This document shows, in pieces, positions 1-10,532 of a DNA stretch of 64,000 nt (its first letter is position 1; each line of letters opens with the position of its first letter). The notes under the pieces are model-generated. The model was not told the DNA's origin and ran no database searches. It worked only from the letters and a program-made list of their open reading frames with translations. The translations under genes were made by a program, and so were the position numbers. Source of the DNA: Bombyx mori (lineage: Eukaryota; Arthropoda; Insecta; Lepidoptera; Bombycidae); the NCBI RefSeq assembly GCF_030269925.1, contig NC_085119.1:15349001-15413000 (forward strand). The letters run 5' to 3'.

Positions 1-62
1 AACAATGAGCGATCGACTGAAGGAGGAGATGGAAATTATTAGTATGTAAGTATATTGATATA

Positions 63-275
63 TCTATACTAATAATCTACAGTGGTTTTTACGGATGTTC
101 CGTTATAACTACTGAACCATTTATCCGATTGACTTGAAACTTGGTATCCATGTAGAAAATACATGTACTTAATGGATAGGCTAATATTTATATGAGTGTT
201 GGATTCCCTAATGATAATGACAATAAATAATAATGTTAATTTTAAATGCCCAGCGAAGCGGACGAGTGCGGCTAT
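63..275 (+). mobile_element. Short non-autonomous Helitron, decayed 3' end
   Basis: The segment begins with TC after an A (TCTATACTAATAATC) and ends in CCCAGCGAAGCGGACG...GGCTAT, close to the common lepidopteran Helitron end with a terminal CTAG, here CTAT. It carries no coding capacity. The internal ORF of about 90 codons starting at 196 runs out of the repeat and looks accidental. Family assignment rests on recognition of the terminal style; the changed last base suggests it is no longer mobile. Confidence 0.5.
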
Positions 276-1073
276 TAAATCATATAGTCATTTCATATTA
301 CATGTAAACGGTATGTGTATATATATTTATTGTATTTATGTATTTTCTATTGTTATTAGTACACCGCCACATATCTGCTGTATTTATCTTCTCCAGAATT
401 TCTGTAAATTAAACGGTTGTCTGGAAGGGATCGCTTTAAACGATAAGAGCGCCTATTGTACAAATATATCTGCTTATTGACTGTTTTCTTTAATGTTAAT
501 TGTGTTTTGGAGGGCAGTAAAGTATGTATATTCTCTCCCTCTTTCTCTTCCGCTCTCTAACTGACTGCATAGCGGCAATGCAGAATACGGTTATCAATAT
601 GCAACTGTCTATGTAATTCAATAAGACATTCATAATTTCATCTCAAAATGGGCATTGAGGTGATTAGATTTTACCGAATAAGCGACAACGTCTCAAAAAA
701 TATTCATCGTAAAAAAAAAAAAACATTTGCCACCCTAAAATTGTAATTCAAGATTGCCAGCGCACAAATTAGCAATTTCCATTTCCAAATTATCCGTTGC
801 GTTCCTAAAGCTTCTCGAAGCTCCCCTCGGCAAATCGGCATGCCCATACAGAGCTTAAAGTCGTTTAAAATTCATTTTCTCTCGAATTGTTAGCCCTCGC
901 CCCATAACTACCCTCTAATCACGCGGTACTAACATGTACACTTATGAAGTGGCCTTTAAAACATCAAAGACTAACGCCTCGTTCCTAAAAATAGGGGAGA
1001 GAAAAATGATAGCAATACTGCTTTATTATGAATAGAAAAATTGTAGTTTGAGTTTTTGAATATCATCCAGTTT
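276..1073. other. Gene-free AT-rich spacer
   Basis: No convincing ORF, RNA gene or repeat boundary is visible. A short segment around 780-860 (CTTCTCGAAGCTCC and neighbours) is more GC-rich than its surroundings but I recognise nothing in it. Confidence 0.5.
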
Positions 1074-1269
1074 TGTTCTGCTGTGGTGAAGCAGTAATGC
1101 GTTTCTGTTTGAAGGGTTGGGCAGCCCTTATACTGTAGAACTGAGACTTGAATTCGTGTTTCAATGTGGATGATGATATTTACGTCGTCGGTGTCTATAG
1201 AATCCGGTAACCAATTAACATCAGATGCGCCGTGAGCTCGTCCATCCACCTAAGCTGTAAAAGAATAAA
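1074..1269 (+). mobile_element. Bm1 SINE, 5'-truncated, diverged
   Basis: It contains the Bm1 blocks GTGAAGCAGTAATGCGTTTC, a GGGCAGCC segment, GTCTATAGAATCCGGTAACC and GTGAGCTCGTCCATCCACC, and ends in an A-rich tail. The ORF on the opposite strand is just antisense SINE. Confidence 0.8.
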
Positions 1270-1424
1270 TGGACACAAATCATTTTAAAAATATGTGACA
1301 AATTTGTGAAAATAAGTAGTTGTTTGTTTGTTTATCACAAAATTTTAATGAACGAAATTTCGATATTCTGTTATAAAGAATATAAAGACACTTTTAGTAC
1401 GGTATATAAAATTTTCAAGTTTTT

Positions 1425-1806
1425 GGAACGAAGCTCCTTAAGAGACGATGCGGAGGGGTACCCGAACCGGGAAAAGACGTCCGTAACGTAAGATTTTTAT
1501 TATTTATGTATAGTCTTAGTATGGTGGCTATACAGTCTCTAATGTATAGTCTACGTGATGACGGTTATTATTATTTTTCATATAAATAGCTGTTTCTTTG
1601 TATATTATAATTATATATTTTTTATGAATCATTGTGAATAAAATAAAGTTGATAATTTTGTAGAGTAGTTTTTTTTATCAATAAAAAAAAAATTATAAAA
1701 AAATTATACCCGAATAATTATTTTCTTTATACCTCGAATAGAACTTAAAATTCATATTTTTTAAATAAGGAACTTCGTTCCTATCCGGTGTCCCACGACA
1801 CCACAC
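1425..1806. mobile_element. Unclassified repeat with palindromic ends, copy 1
   Basis: The left end GGAACGAAGCTCCTTA and the right end AAGGAACTTCGTTCC are near-perfect inverted repeats, and each is close to palindromic itself. About 70 bases at the left (GATGCGGAGGGGTACCC...AACGTCCGTAACGTAAGA) and about 130 at the right (CCCGAATAATTATTTTCTTT...TATCCGGTGTC) are shared with the second copy at 43474-43904. The middle differs: here it is AT-rich with no recognisable RNA. It could be a MITE-like DNA transposon; no transposase was seen. Confidence 0.5.
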
Positions 1807-1814
1807 ATCTTTTT

Positions 1815-2620
1815 TTTTTTTTTTTTCGACACATAGACAAAGACCTGAAAGCATATATTTCCTATAGACAGAATGATGCCGAATCGACAATGAGCGTGCT
1901 CATAAAACGTCATCGCAAATGAGACTTCTTCGTTTGTTGTTACTGAAATGCGAAGCGTCCCCTCAAACAGTACGTACGCAGTAATCTTCTTGAAGGCCTG
2001 AAATAAAAGTGGCTGGAGATTTCCTTAATTAAAGGTTTGAACAACCTCTTTGATGTCATTGGGGGAACGGAAAAAAAAATTGGAAACTGGAAATTCTTCG
2101 ATGTCGCCGCCTCTTCATTGGAACCCGTGAATTTTGATGAGTTTTCAATGTATTTTTAAAGGTAAATATTGAGTGAATTCGATGCTCCCTCGTCGCTAAT
2201 GAATCCGTATCAGATATTTTATTCAAACTCTCCGAAAAATAAGCTACCTAATAAGTAACAAAAAATGCAGAAAAAAAAATTATAACCTTTTTATTTACCA
2301 CGGTGTTCGATTATTTTATCTTATGATATGGTATGAATTTGGGTTGAAGAACGTTCGTATATATGCCACGTTATATATTTATTACGTGCACCTACGAGAA
2401 TAATAGTTCTGTGGTAATTTAATTAAATGCCATTGGCCTTTTTATTTTAAAAAAAAGTTTTGTTACGACATTATGCTAATCATGGTTGGATCGGCTCTAC
2501 TTAAACGATAGACAATCTTTCGAACTCAAATTCTCACCAGCAAAGCGAATTTAACCTGTAAATTGAAACACAAAAAATATTTGCAGATTCTATTAAAATT
2601 CCCAAGATATGTATTAATAT
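1815..2620. other. Gene-free AT-rich spacer
   Basis: No supported gene. On the minus strand an AATAAA lies near 2289-2294, about 330 bases beyond the proposed stop of the small secreted-protein gene upstream, and could be its polyadenylation signal. Confidence 0.4.
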
Positions 2621-2709
2621 TTATACGTAGTGCGAAGTTCCGTTCGATGCTGAATAATTATTTATAGTCGATTCTTGATTTGAGTATTTTTGTATGAGAA
2701 CATCTCGGG
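2621..2709 (-). CDS. Candidate second exon of secreted-protein gene A
   Basis: On the minus strand a strong acceptor (a run of T followed by CAG, at 2710-2720) is followed by a frame that accepts the phase-1 donor of the exon at 3267-3489. It stays open for 28 codons, ending GTSHYV before TAA at 2621. The joined product would be about 103 residues. The intron would be 557 bases. An open run of this length can occur by chance in AT-rich DNA, so this is an inference from splice signals and phase only. No equivalent second exon was found for gene B. Confidence 0.25.
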
Positions 2710-3266
2710 CTGAAAAAAAAATTGAAGATAATTTTAGGGGAACATTAATTATAATTAATTACTTCAGTTAGTAAGTCTAATCGAGCAACAGAATCGATTT
2801 TGATATGATAAAGTACCAGCATTATTAAGCTATTGCATAGTTTTTATCGCGGACTTTGAGCGCGGCGACCGAATCAAGAAATTCCGTAACGAAAATAAAA
2901 GCTAAGACATTCACACGTTGCGCTTGTGTAGTGTTTGTGAATAAGCCCGCGGCGTGACGTCGCACTGCATGCGCATCATGAAAAGTCTGCCCATCTCTCT
3001 CTGGCGCGGTCTAGCTTATTAGTGTGAAGGGGACAGTAAATGTTTTGCTTTTGTTAATGTATAAATATAGCGCGGTCTTATTTTATTATTGTTTTAATAT
3101 TCAATTATTATTGTCTAATTATAATTGCATAAGTTGAAAAAAAATTGCTATGCAATAGCTTTACCGCGGCAGTCCCCGATTGCCACACGAGTTTCTTTAT
3201 TTGCATTTAACGTGACGGAAAATATTAATTTAGACAGTTTTAGATATTTAAAAAAATTATGCTTAC

Positions 3267-3489
3267 CTCGCCTGCTGGCAAATCGATTGACGACGTCAGC
3301 AAATTCTCTACCAATAATTTCAACGATTGATTTATTTCCGAACCACATATCCATAGCGCTGTTGGACAGCCATTTCGAAGGTCTGTAATCCCTTGGAGGA
3401 TGAGATGTTTCTATCTTAACTTTCCGACTTTCCGAAACTATTATAATGAGCTGTAGTATAATTAAAATTTTGTAATATTCCCTAAGCAT
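3267..3489 (-). CDS. First coding exon of a small putative secreted protein (gene A)
   Basis: I do not recognise the family. ATG at 3489 has a good context (CAAAATG) and starts MLREYYKILIILQLIIIVSE, a typical signal peptide with a hydrophobic core at residues 8-18. About 55 further residues end ...NRFASRR before a donor GGTAAGC at 3262-3267, leaving phase 1. The segment AMDMWFGNKSIVEIIGRE (residues 45-62) aligns with AMDFIYSNKTVMGLLARE in the exon at 6907-7156, which also has a signal peptide and a phase-1 donor, so I infer a tandem duplicated gene pair. ATCAGCT just upstream of the ATG resembles an arthropod initiator. Without transcripts it could be a pseudogene or a chance ORF. Confidence 0.45.
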
Positions 3490-3740
3490 TTTGTAGCTGA
3501 TGTACGCTGCGAGTGGTTCGTGAAGAATGATATGAATATTTAATGCGTCTAAAATATTTCTGAGATAGTTGATGATTAATCAGGATGTGTGCTGATGTGT
3601 TGCTGTAACATGTTGTGGTAATAGTTTCCGTGTTTAGTGTGAACCAAGTATTTCGTATTTTGTTTGGTTTTCATGAGTCGTGGACATAATTAAAACTACT
3701 TTTACGTTATATTATTTTCGACGTTTCACATACTTTATAC

Positions 3741-3887
3741 TTTTTTTTTTTTTTTATTGCCTTTGTAGGCAGACGAGCATACGGCCCACCTGATGGTGAG
3801 TGGTTACCGTCGCCCATGGACTTCAGCAATGCCAAGGGCAGAGCCAAGCCGCTGCCTACCGCTTAATACTCTCCACAAGCCTTTAGA
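3741..3887 (-). mobile_element. 3' tail of Jockey/CR1-like LINE, 5'-truncated
   Basis: On the minus strand it reads through GGCAGCGGCTTGGCTCTGCC, a GTCCATGGGCGACGGTAACC block and GGGCCGTATGCTCGTCTGCC to GGCAATAAAAA, the same 3' end as eight other copies in the window. Only about the last 25 codons of the RT ORF remain. A short Bm1-like fragment (GCTGGTGGTAGGACTTCTTG) follows directly at 3892. Confidence 0.75.
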
Positions 3888-4211
3888 CGACTTTGCTGGT
3901 GGTAGGACTTCTTGTGAGTCTACACGGTTAAGCATTATTTTGCTATTATGTTACGACTATAATAGTTCATTGTTAAGAAAATGACACATGTTAGTTAACG
4001 CATCTGTCGTCCTTAACATAATACCAACATAAAATATCTAAATAATGATTATGCTCTACCATCTAAAAGATAAGATAAAAATCAAAATAATGGAATAGAT
4101 CTTCCTCCTACAGGCGATACAAATTTAATGTTTTGTCTATTTTTAAAGCGTTTTAATTTTTTTCTAACGAAAGACATTACCTACATACTTAAATACGTAC
4201 ATTATTTTCAT

Positions 4212-4480
4212 AGTGAAGGAATAAAATCGTATAATAAAAATCAAACCTGCAAGGATTATAATTTGCGTAATTATTGGTGGGAGGGCGTCTTATGAGTCCG
4301 CATGGGCAGGTACCACCACCCTACCTATTTCTGTCGTGAAGCAGTAGTGCCTTTTGGTTTGAAGGCTGGGGCGGCCGTTGTACTGTTATAACTGAGAACT
4401 TAGAGCTTTGTCCGGCTCTGGTAACCACTTAACACCTAGGTGAGCCGTAAGCTAGTCTATCCATCTAATAAGTAAAAAAG
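4212..4480 (+). mobile_element. Bm1 SINE, partly 5'-truncated
   Basis: It begins in the Bm1 linker (GTGAAGGAATAAAATCGT, AATAAAAATCAAACC, ATAATTTGCGTAATTA) before the usual GGTGGGAGG body, so it is longer at the 5' side than most copies here but lacks the tRNA-like head. The ATTTACGTTGTAGATG block is deleted or scrambled near 4400. Confidence 0.8.
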
Positions 4481-4590
4481 GTTATTCGTCGATATTTGAA
4501 TATTGTGCTAACTACCGTTATTATTGTTTAAAACATATTTCTAGATTTTTAAACGTCAGAAACATTATATTGAACATAAACATTATATTT

Positions 4591-4835
4591 TACTGGTGGT
4601 AGGACCTGTTGTGAGTCAGCGCGGGTAGGTACCACCGCCCTGCCTATTTCTGCCGTGAAGCAGTAATGCGTTTCGGTTTGAAGGGTGGGGCAGCCGTTGT
4701 AACTATACTGAGACCTTACAACTGATATCTCAAGGTGGGTGGCGCATTTGCGTTATAGATGTCTATGGGCTCCAGTAACCACTTAACACCAGGTGGGCTG
4801 TGAGCTGGTCCACGCATCTAAGCAATAAAAAAAAA
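4591..4835 (+). mobile_element. Bm1 SINE body, left arm of an inverted pair
   Basis: A body-only copy starting exactly at TACTGGTGGTAGGACC and ending AAGCAATAAAAAA. The next copy, 65 bases downstream, is in opposite orientation, so the two can form a long hairpin of about 240 base pairs. Confidence 0.9.
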
Positions 4836-4900
4836 TATGACCGCGATAAAGACGCTGAGATTAAACCGTTAAAGTCGATTTATAAATTATATTTTTATTT

Positions 4901-5140
4901 ATTTTTATTGCTTATATGGTTCGACGAGCTCACAGCCGACCTGATGTTAAGTGGTTATTGGAGCCCATAGACATCTACAACGTAAATGCGCCACCCACCT
5001 TGAGATATAAGCTCTAAGACCTCTGTATAGTTACAACGGCTGCCCTATCCTTCAAACCGAAACGCATTACTGCTTCACGGCAGAAATAGGCAGGGTGGTG
5101 GTGCCTACCCGCGCGGACTCACAAGAGGTCCTACCACCAA
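4901..5140 (-). mobile_element. Bm1 SINE body, right arm of an inverted pair
   Basis: Minus-strand copy beginning with TTTTTATTGCTTATATGG and ending GGTCCTACCACCAATTA, i.e. truncated at the same 5' boundary as its partner. Confidence 0.9.
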
Positions 5141-5340
5141 TTATACCAAGTATTTGTTTCACCATGATATTAGCTCAATTCGATCGATCAGCAAAGAGCT
5201 TGAAACTATCATATCTTCAAAACAGTATCTCCTTTCATAGCTTTCGTTCAAAACAGTAGCTTTGTTTTTGTTTTTAAATCGAAGTCAAAAAATGCCTATG
5301 GCATTAAGTCCGCCTTTATACTTTCTAGTATAAGAAGTTA

Positions 5341-5371
<31 letters not shown>
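5341..5371. repeat. (AAAT)n microsatellite
   Basis: Seven or more AAAT units in a row; a second shorter run lies near 5416-5430. Confidence 0.95.
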
Positions 5372-5629
5372 AAATACACAATCTATATCGTTTTTCGGCG
5401 GTTTTCGTGCTGCATAAATAAATAAATAAACTTAATGCAATAAAATTTCATCTTAATTTTTTATTTATTTATTATTTTAATTTTATGCTAAAATAATATA
5501 TTACACGGATTGCTCTCTTGTCGCATGCAATGGAATGCTTCATTGGTTTTTATCTGAAATAGAAAAGCATTACATACTTTAAAATTTGCTTTAATTGTTT
5601 ATTAAATTACATTCTTATCAGCCCGCGAA

Positions 5630-5730
5630 TGACTCTTGTTGGTTAAATGGCTTTCCCAAGGTTTGCCACAACGGTCGGTCCTGCGCTACCCGCGACCACA
5701 GAATTCCTCGTCCCAGGCATACCCACACTG
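5630..5730 (-). mobile_element. Decayed C-terminal fragment of an RTE-like LINE
   Basis: On the minus strand one frame reads RVAQDRPLWQTLGKAI, which resembles the last residues of RTE-type ORF2 proteins (compare VATDRPHWTSVGEAY in the element at 14250-17000). Surrounding sequence is too decayed to extend. Confidence 0.35.
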
Positions 5731-5970
5731 TATCTTCTTCTACGAATATGATATTCAATTCATATAATTAAAACTAAATTTTTAGAATTTTTGTTTTAAT
5801 TATTACACCTCATAAATATGTATTAATTATGTCCAATGTATTCTCTGCCAGTCAACTAAAGCTAATAATATATATAATAATAAAATTTATAAAATAATAA
5901 TAAAATAAAATAATGGCAGGCTTATCGAAACATAAATTAGACCCACAAACATATTATATGTACTTAATTT

Positions 5971-6110
5971 CATCATCATCATCATCATTTCAGCCTATCG
6001 CCGTCCACTGCTGGACATAGGCCTCTCCAATAGATTTCCAGTGCGACCGGTCCATTGCCACCTGCATCCAACGAGACCCAGCGCTTTTTACTAGGTCGTC
6101 GGTCCATCTA
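5971..6110 (-). mobile_element. RTE-type LINE 3' end with perfect 11-bp target duplication
   Basis: It starts with (CAT)n followed by TTTCAGCCTATCGCCGTCCA, which is the reverse complement of the 3' end of the RTE element at 14250-17000, including the codons for ...RWTDDLVKSAGSRWMQVA. The insertion is bounded by GTACTTAATTT at 5960-5970 and again at 6111-6121. This defines a 140-base, heavily 5'-truncated insertion made by target-primed reverse transcription, with a GAT-type microsatellite tail. Confidence 0.85.
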
Positions 6111-6564
6111 GTACTTAATTTAAAAGAAATAAACATTAAACACATACACAAAAATACATAAGTACACACTACACGTAAGTGTAAATATAAGTGTAAGTAT
6201 AAACTATACAATATTAGAGAAAATATATTATTATAAACTTAATGAAACAAGCATCAATTCTAAATGATTCCGCTAATTTTACCAAAAGCATTCGCCGAAC
6301 CCTTAACTTGAACATACACCGGTAGTACTTTAGATGTTTAATTAATTAATGAATATTATATTATAAGAAGGCTCGATTAATATCAAGGAGTTTTAAGCAT
6401 GATGAATAATAAAGATAATATAAGATAATATAGGATAATATAGTTAGATATAAAACATAAAGATTGATTAACTTAGACATCACATTTATCTACAATAACC
6501 TAACGTAATCTTTATCATATTTTGCTTCTTGGATGTAAATAATTTTGTTTTGTATATAGCAAGG

Positions 6565-6878
6565 TTTTTTTTTTCCCTAGCATACGGCCCACCTGATGGT
6601 GAATGGTTACCGTCGCCCATGAACTTCAGCAATGCCAGTAGCAGAGCCAAGCCGCTCCCTACCGCTTAATACTCTCCACAAGCCTCGTTTTAAGAAGGAC
6701 ATGTCATAGCGCTCGGGAAACACCGTGGAGGGGAGCTCATTCAATAGCCAAATGGTACGTGACAAAAAATACCTCTGGAAACGCACTGTCGATGAACGCA
6801 GCGGTTCCAGATAATATGGATGAACTCTGCTCCGATGGCGGGAGGTGCGATGATAAAAAGGAAATGGCACTACGTCGT
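6565..6878 (-). mobile_element. Jockey/CR1-like LINE 3' fragment
   Basis: The minus strand encodes FYHRTSRHRSRVHPYYLEPL, then the LSRTIWLLNELPSTVFPERY block and the shared 3' end. The typical FLPRT..LWNELP motif of the ORF C-terminus is visible. It lies about 27 bases beyond the splice donor of the exon at 6907-7156, so if that gene is real the LINE has landed in its first intron. Confidence 0.8.
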
Positions 6879-6906
6879 TGAAAAAAACAAGTTACAAAAA
6901 ACTCAC

Positions 6907-7156
6907 TTTTTCTGCCTTTCATCTCAACAATCCTATCGATAGCGCTCGAACCAAGATTCCACAGTTCTCTAGCTAGCAATCCCATCACAGTTTTATTGGA
7001 GTAGATGAAATCCATTGCCTTCCCAACCAAAACATCCGAAGTTGTGTATTTATTGTTCTCTAGCTTCTGAATTTCTCGGTTCAATTCTTTTGGGCTCTTA
7101 AACGAGTTCATTGGTGATATTATTAGAAGTAATACCAAAATGTGCGGCTGGAACAT
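6907..7156 (-). CDS. First coding exon of a small putative secreted protein (gene B)
   Basis: The likely start is the ATG at 7156 (CAACATG), giving MFQPHILVLLLIISPMNS, a clear signal peptide; an in-frame ATG 39 bases upstream sits on a TATCAGTAC initiator-like element and is less likely. After a lysine-rich stretch comes AMDFIYSNKTVMGLLARE (residues 47-64), matching gene A, then ...VEMKGRK and a consensus donor GTGAGT at 6901-6906 in phase 1, the same phase as gene A. Function unknown; I infer a duplicated gene family of short secreted proteins. The downstream exon was not found among the transposon-rich sequence at 3500-6560. Confidence 0.5.
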
Positions 7157-7199
7157 GTTGAATGGGTGAATGTAATGGATGTACTGATAAAACATTCCG

Positions 7200-8575
7200 A
7201 GAAGATCCTCTGTTTGTATTGTATACGGTAAGTAGATTTGTTATTGCTTGTGTTTTGTTAAAGTTTCCCAGAACTGTACGGAGCTCTAGGTACGGAAAGA
7301 TTATCGAGAAACACAAACCACAGCGCTTGTTGTATGAGATTATTGGTTACACATTATTGATTCGTTGTTTATTGGTTCACACGATTATTGGTTCGTTTTC
7401 TGAAATTTTATGTGTTGTACTAAGTTAAGAAGATTATTTTGTGTTTTTCTATTATGGTCTGCTGATTTACATTCAGTATTCACTATAATTCAAATAGCTA
7501 ATTGATTTTTGGCAAAGATTTTAAAATTATGTGTGAAGTAAAATTTTAAAATGAAATCATATTACTTTAACCACTTTTCCAATATCATCATATATTAAAT
7601 ATCATACTACTGATTAATTAAAAGTCATGCTGCTCTTAAACCAGAACACAAACAGGTTTTAAGAGGTAATATATTGGTGAATAGTTGTGTGTATAATTCA
7701 AATACACATGAAGCATTCGCATATGACTTATTCGCAAAATTTGAGACTCTAGTTATTTTGGCAATATCAACAAATTCCAAATAACCTTATAAGTCGTTTC
7801 AACTAAAAATCAGTAATAGAACAGTTTCAATAACGACCGGCTCTGTGCTGTCCGGTTCTGTAAATTCCCGGATAGTACCTTCAGTATATATTATATATAT
7901 TATCCATTGTATATTATATACTGAAGGTACTATGCGGGTTGGGGGGGGGGAGGTACTATTAATATGCTTGTAGCTTCAATAAACGGTTTTACGTAAATGT
8001 AGACTTATCAAATTATATAAAACAGATGTATCAAAATTAAGTTTTCATTTCCAAATCTTTGAATCTCACTTAAAATTTCCGTAAAATACAACGGAAAATA
8101 GATCCATGATCTCTTGACTTATTTAGGGATCACAAAGTGTCACAAAGGCACAGGACTGCACGTGACAATCGAGGGAGCGACCGTATTGAATGAAATTTAC
8201 ATTTTTCTTACTTAGGACTTGTAATAGAATTTTCTTGTCGTCAAACTTTTCATGGGAAACTTCTAAATCAGTACTGACACGTTTTTGTTTTACCTGTTTA
8301 TAGCTTAAGCGAAATTTTTATCAACAATTGCAAGAATACATTTGCCTTAAATTGTAATTCAAATTTATTACTTAGTTTACCTACTTCTTTGATTGTTGTT
8401 CTATTTTGTGGAAGTTTTTGCTTCCGGCATTTGAAGTTCCCGTTATATATTCAATTTATTTCTGCTTTTAACGTATTCTTTATGTTTATTATCATTCTGA
8501 TTTTCCTTTGCAATAAGACATGAGTTTATTTGTGTTTAGGCTGTAAAATAAAATTAATTCTATTACACATTATGT
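7200..8575. other. Gene-free AT-rich spacer with one long hairpin
   Basis: Apart from the inverted repeat at 7872-7933 I see no gene or recognisable repeat. A G-run lies at 7942-7951. Confidence 0.5.
7872..7933. repeat. Perfect 19-bp inverted repeat
   Basis: ATAGTACCTTCAGTATATA at 7872-7890 is exactly complementary to 7915-7933, with a 24-base AT-rich loop. A few further bases outside (CCCG and CGGG) also pair with a bulge, as in a miniature palindromic transposon. Confidence 0.85.
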
Positions 8576-8633
8576 AAGGGTAGTAAGGGTAGTGGTAAAG
8601 GTAGTATATATTATTGTGTATACATGTAGATAT

Positions 8634-8878
8634 TACTGGTGGTAGGACCTCTTGTGAGTTCGCACGGGTAGGTACCACCACCCTGCCTATTTCTGCCGTG
8701 AAGCAGTAATGCGTTTCGGTTTGAAGGGTGGGGCAGCCGTTGTAACTATACTTGAGACCTTAGAACTTATATCTCAAGGTGGGTGGCGCATTTAGGTTGT
8801 TGATGTCTATGGTCTCCAGTAACCACTTAACACTAGGTGGGCTGTGAGTTCGTCCACGCATCTAAGCAATAAAAAAAA
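8634..8878 (+). mobile_element. Bm1 SINE body
   Basis: Starts at TACTGGTGGTAGGACCTCTT and ends GCAATAAAAAAA; little diverged from the other bodies. It lacks the tRNA-like head. Confidence 0.9.
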
Positions 8879-8884
8879 TGGGTC

Positions 8885-9475
8885 CAAAAAAAGTTTTTTA
8901 AGCATCTTTTATAACGTTGTCGTCGCTTTAACTCACCAGAACCGACAGAATTTATCTCTCTAGTCGATCGTGAGCCACTAAGGGATCAAATGTATTTATA
9001 TAAAATAATAAATAATGAGACTGATTCGAGCTGTCTTCTTCCCAAAATTTCATTTAAATTTCATACAAAATTAGTCGTATTTCCGCGCGTTCTAAACAGA
9101 CCTTCCACATGTCCACGGCTCGAACGAAATATGCTTCTCTTTTGTCCGTAGATCTTGTGGGTTGTATGATGCTAAGTTCTCTAATGCTGACATCTTTTGC
9201 TTGTCAATTGTAGCATATAGAAAAGCTATTTTAAAATATTTATAAGGTGATTTAGTCCGATGAGTATTATAGTCTTATAGTGTAAGTTGATGTACAAAAT
9301 AATATTGTGTTTCTTTTGTTTTTTTGTAACTTAAATTTCTAAATTTCTCTTCTTGTTCACTTTCTACTTATATGTGATTTTGATTGTATAAAGATATTTG
9401 GTTATTGTTTTAGCTATATTTTTTTAAATATTATATGTTTGTATTGTACTGTTTGTTTCCCAAATAAATAAATAA
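8885..9475. other. Gene-free AT-rich spacer
   Basis: No supported feature. A slightly GC-richer part (9060-9190) has no ORF of interest. Confidence 0.5.
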
Positions 9476-9479
9476 ATCT

Positions 9480-9579
9480 CTAGGTGGTTGGCAGTATTTA
9501 CGTTCTGATGTCTATGGGCTCTGGTTACCACTTAACGCCAGGTGGGTAGTAAGCTCGTTCAATAGACTAAGCAAAAAAG
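9480..9579 (+). mobile_element. Bm1 SINE 3' fragment
   Basis: Only the last hundred bases are kept, from CTAGGTGGTTGGCAG through GATGTCTATGGGCTCTGG and CAGGTGGGTAGTAAGCTCG to the short A-tail. Confidence 0.75.
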
Positions 9580-9589
9580 GTGAAGAATC

Positions 9590-10530
9590 AACTTGTAATT
9601 ATTTCTATTATCACTCCCCAGTTTTTCTCTCTTTTTTTTTTCTACCAACATCATCCATAATAACACACCTTTACGATAATTATAGTGTATTTCCGTACGT
9701 ACATTCCACTTAAAATATTTACCATTTACCGACACTTTAAAAGCCGACACTATTTAAAGACAGTCGTTATAAGCACTGTATACATTCAAAAAAAATATAT
9801 TTTTTAAACCATACTATCCATAATATTCTTTCATTTTCATAGCAACACCAACAACGTTTTTTTCAAGGTATAATTATTAAATATCAATGTCAAATTCAAA
9901 TAGTGCACGTGTAAATATATTTATTCATTGCCATTGACGTAATAGTACTTCTGGGAACAAACATTGCTGGTAACATTTTGTAAGCCTTTGCCAGATTAGT
10001 CTAAGATTCAAATCCTTTAAATGTGTTTTAAATTTCATTCAAACATCGAAATAGAGCGTATTGACATTTATCACACCTCTTGCGATTGTGAGAGTCTATG
10101 CTTTGTATACAGAGTGCAGTGATCAATTCGAGACGCGAGATCGAAATCTCATTTGTATCTTACAACCACAAATACAACATGCAATTTTTTATTTTACTCT
10201 TGAATATGAAGGAATGCTTGACCAAATATTTAATTGACAAATTTAATTGTTATTGACAAATTTATTTAATATATAATATAATATTTATATTTCTAGATCC
10301 TACCCGTGCATTCTGCTATCACTGTTTACTCAAATTTATAATTTATCTGGTATCTATTTAGACTATGTTATGCACCTTCATTTTGAAAGTCGTTCGTGCT
10401 GGGTACGTGCTTAAAAAACTGTCAAAGGACTTGAATATCGGCATAAGCTCATACCAATACCTATCACTCGATATCAATACGGAGTGGCTTGCCATTAGGT
10501 CAGGGACGTTTTGAAAGTGGGTCGCTATTG
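9590..10530. other. Gene-free AT-rich spacer
   Basis: No gene, RNA or clear repeat recognised. Confidence 0.5.
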
Positions 10531-10532
10531 AA

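Noticed and set aside
6737..7195. 152-codon ORF as one protein
   Set aside because: It reads from the secreted-protein exon through the splice donor into an unrelated LINE fragment; only the part to 6907 is kept.
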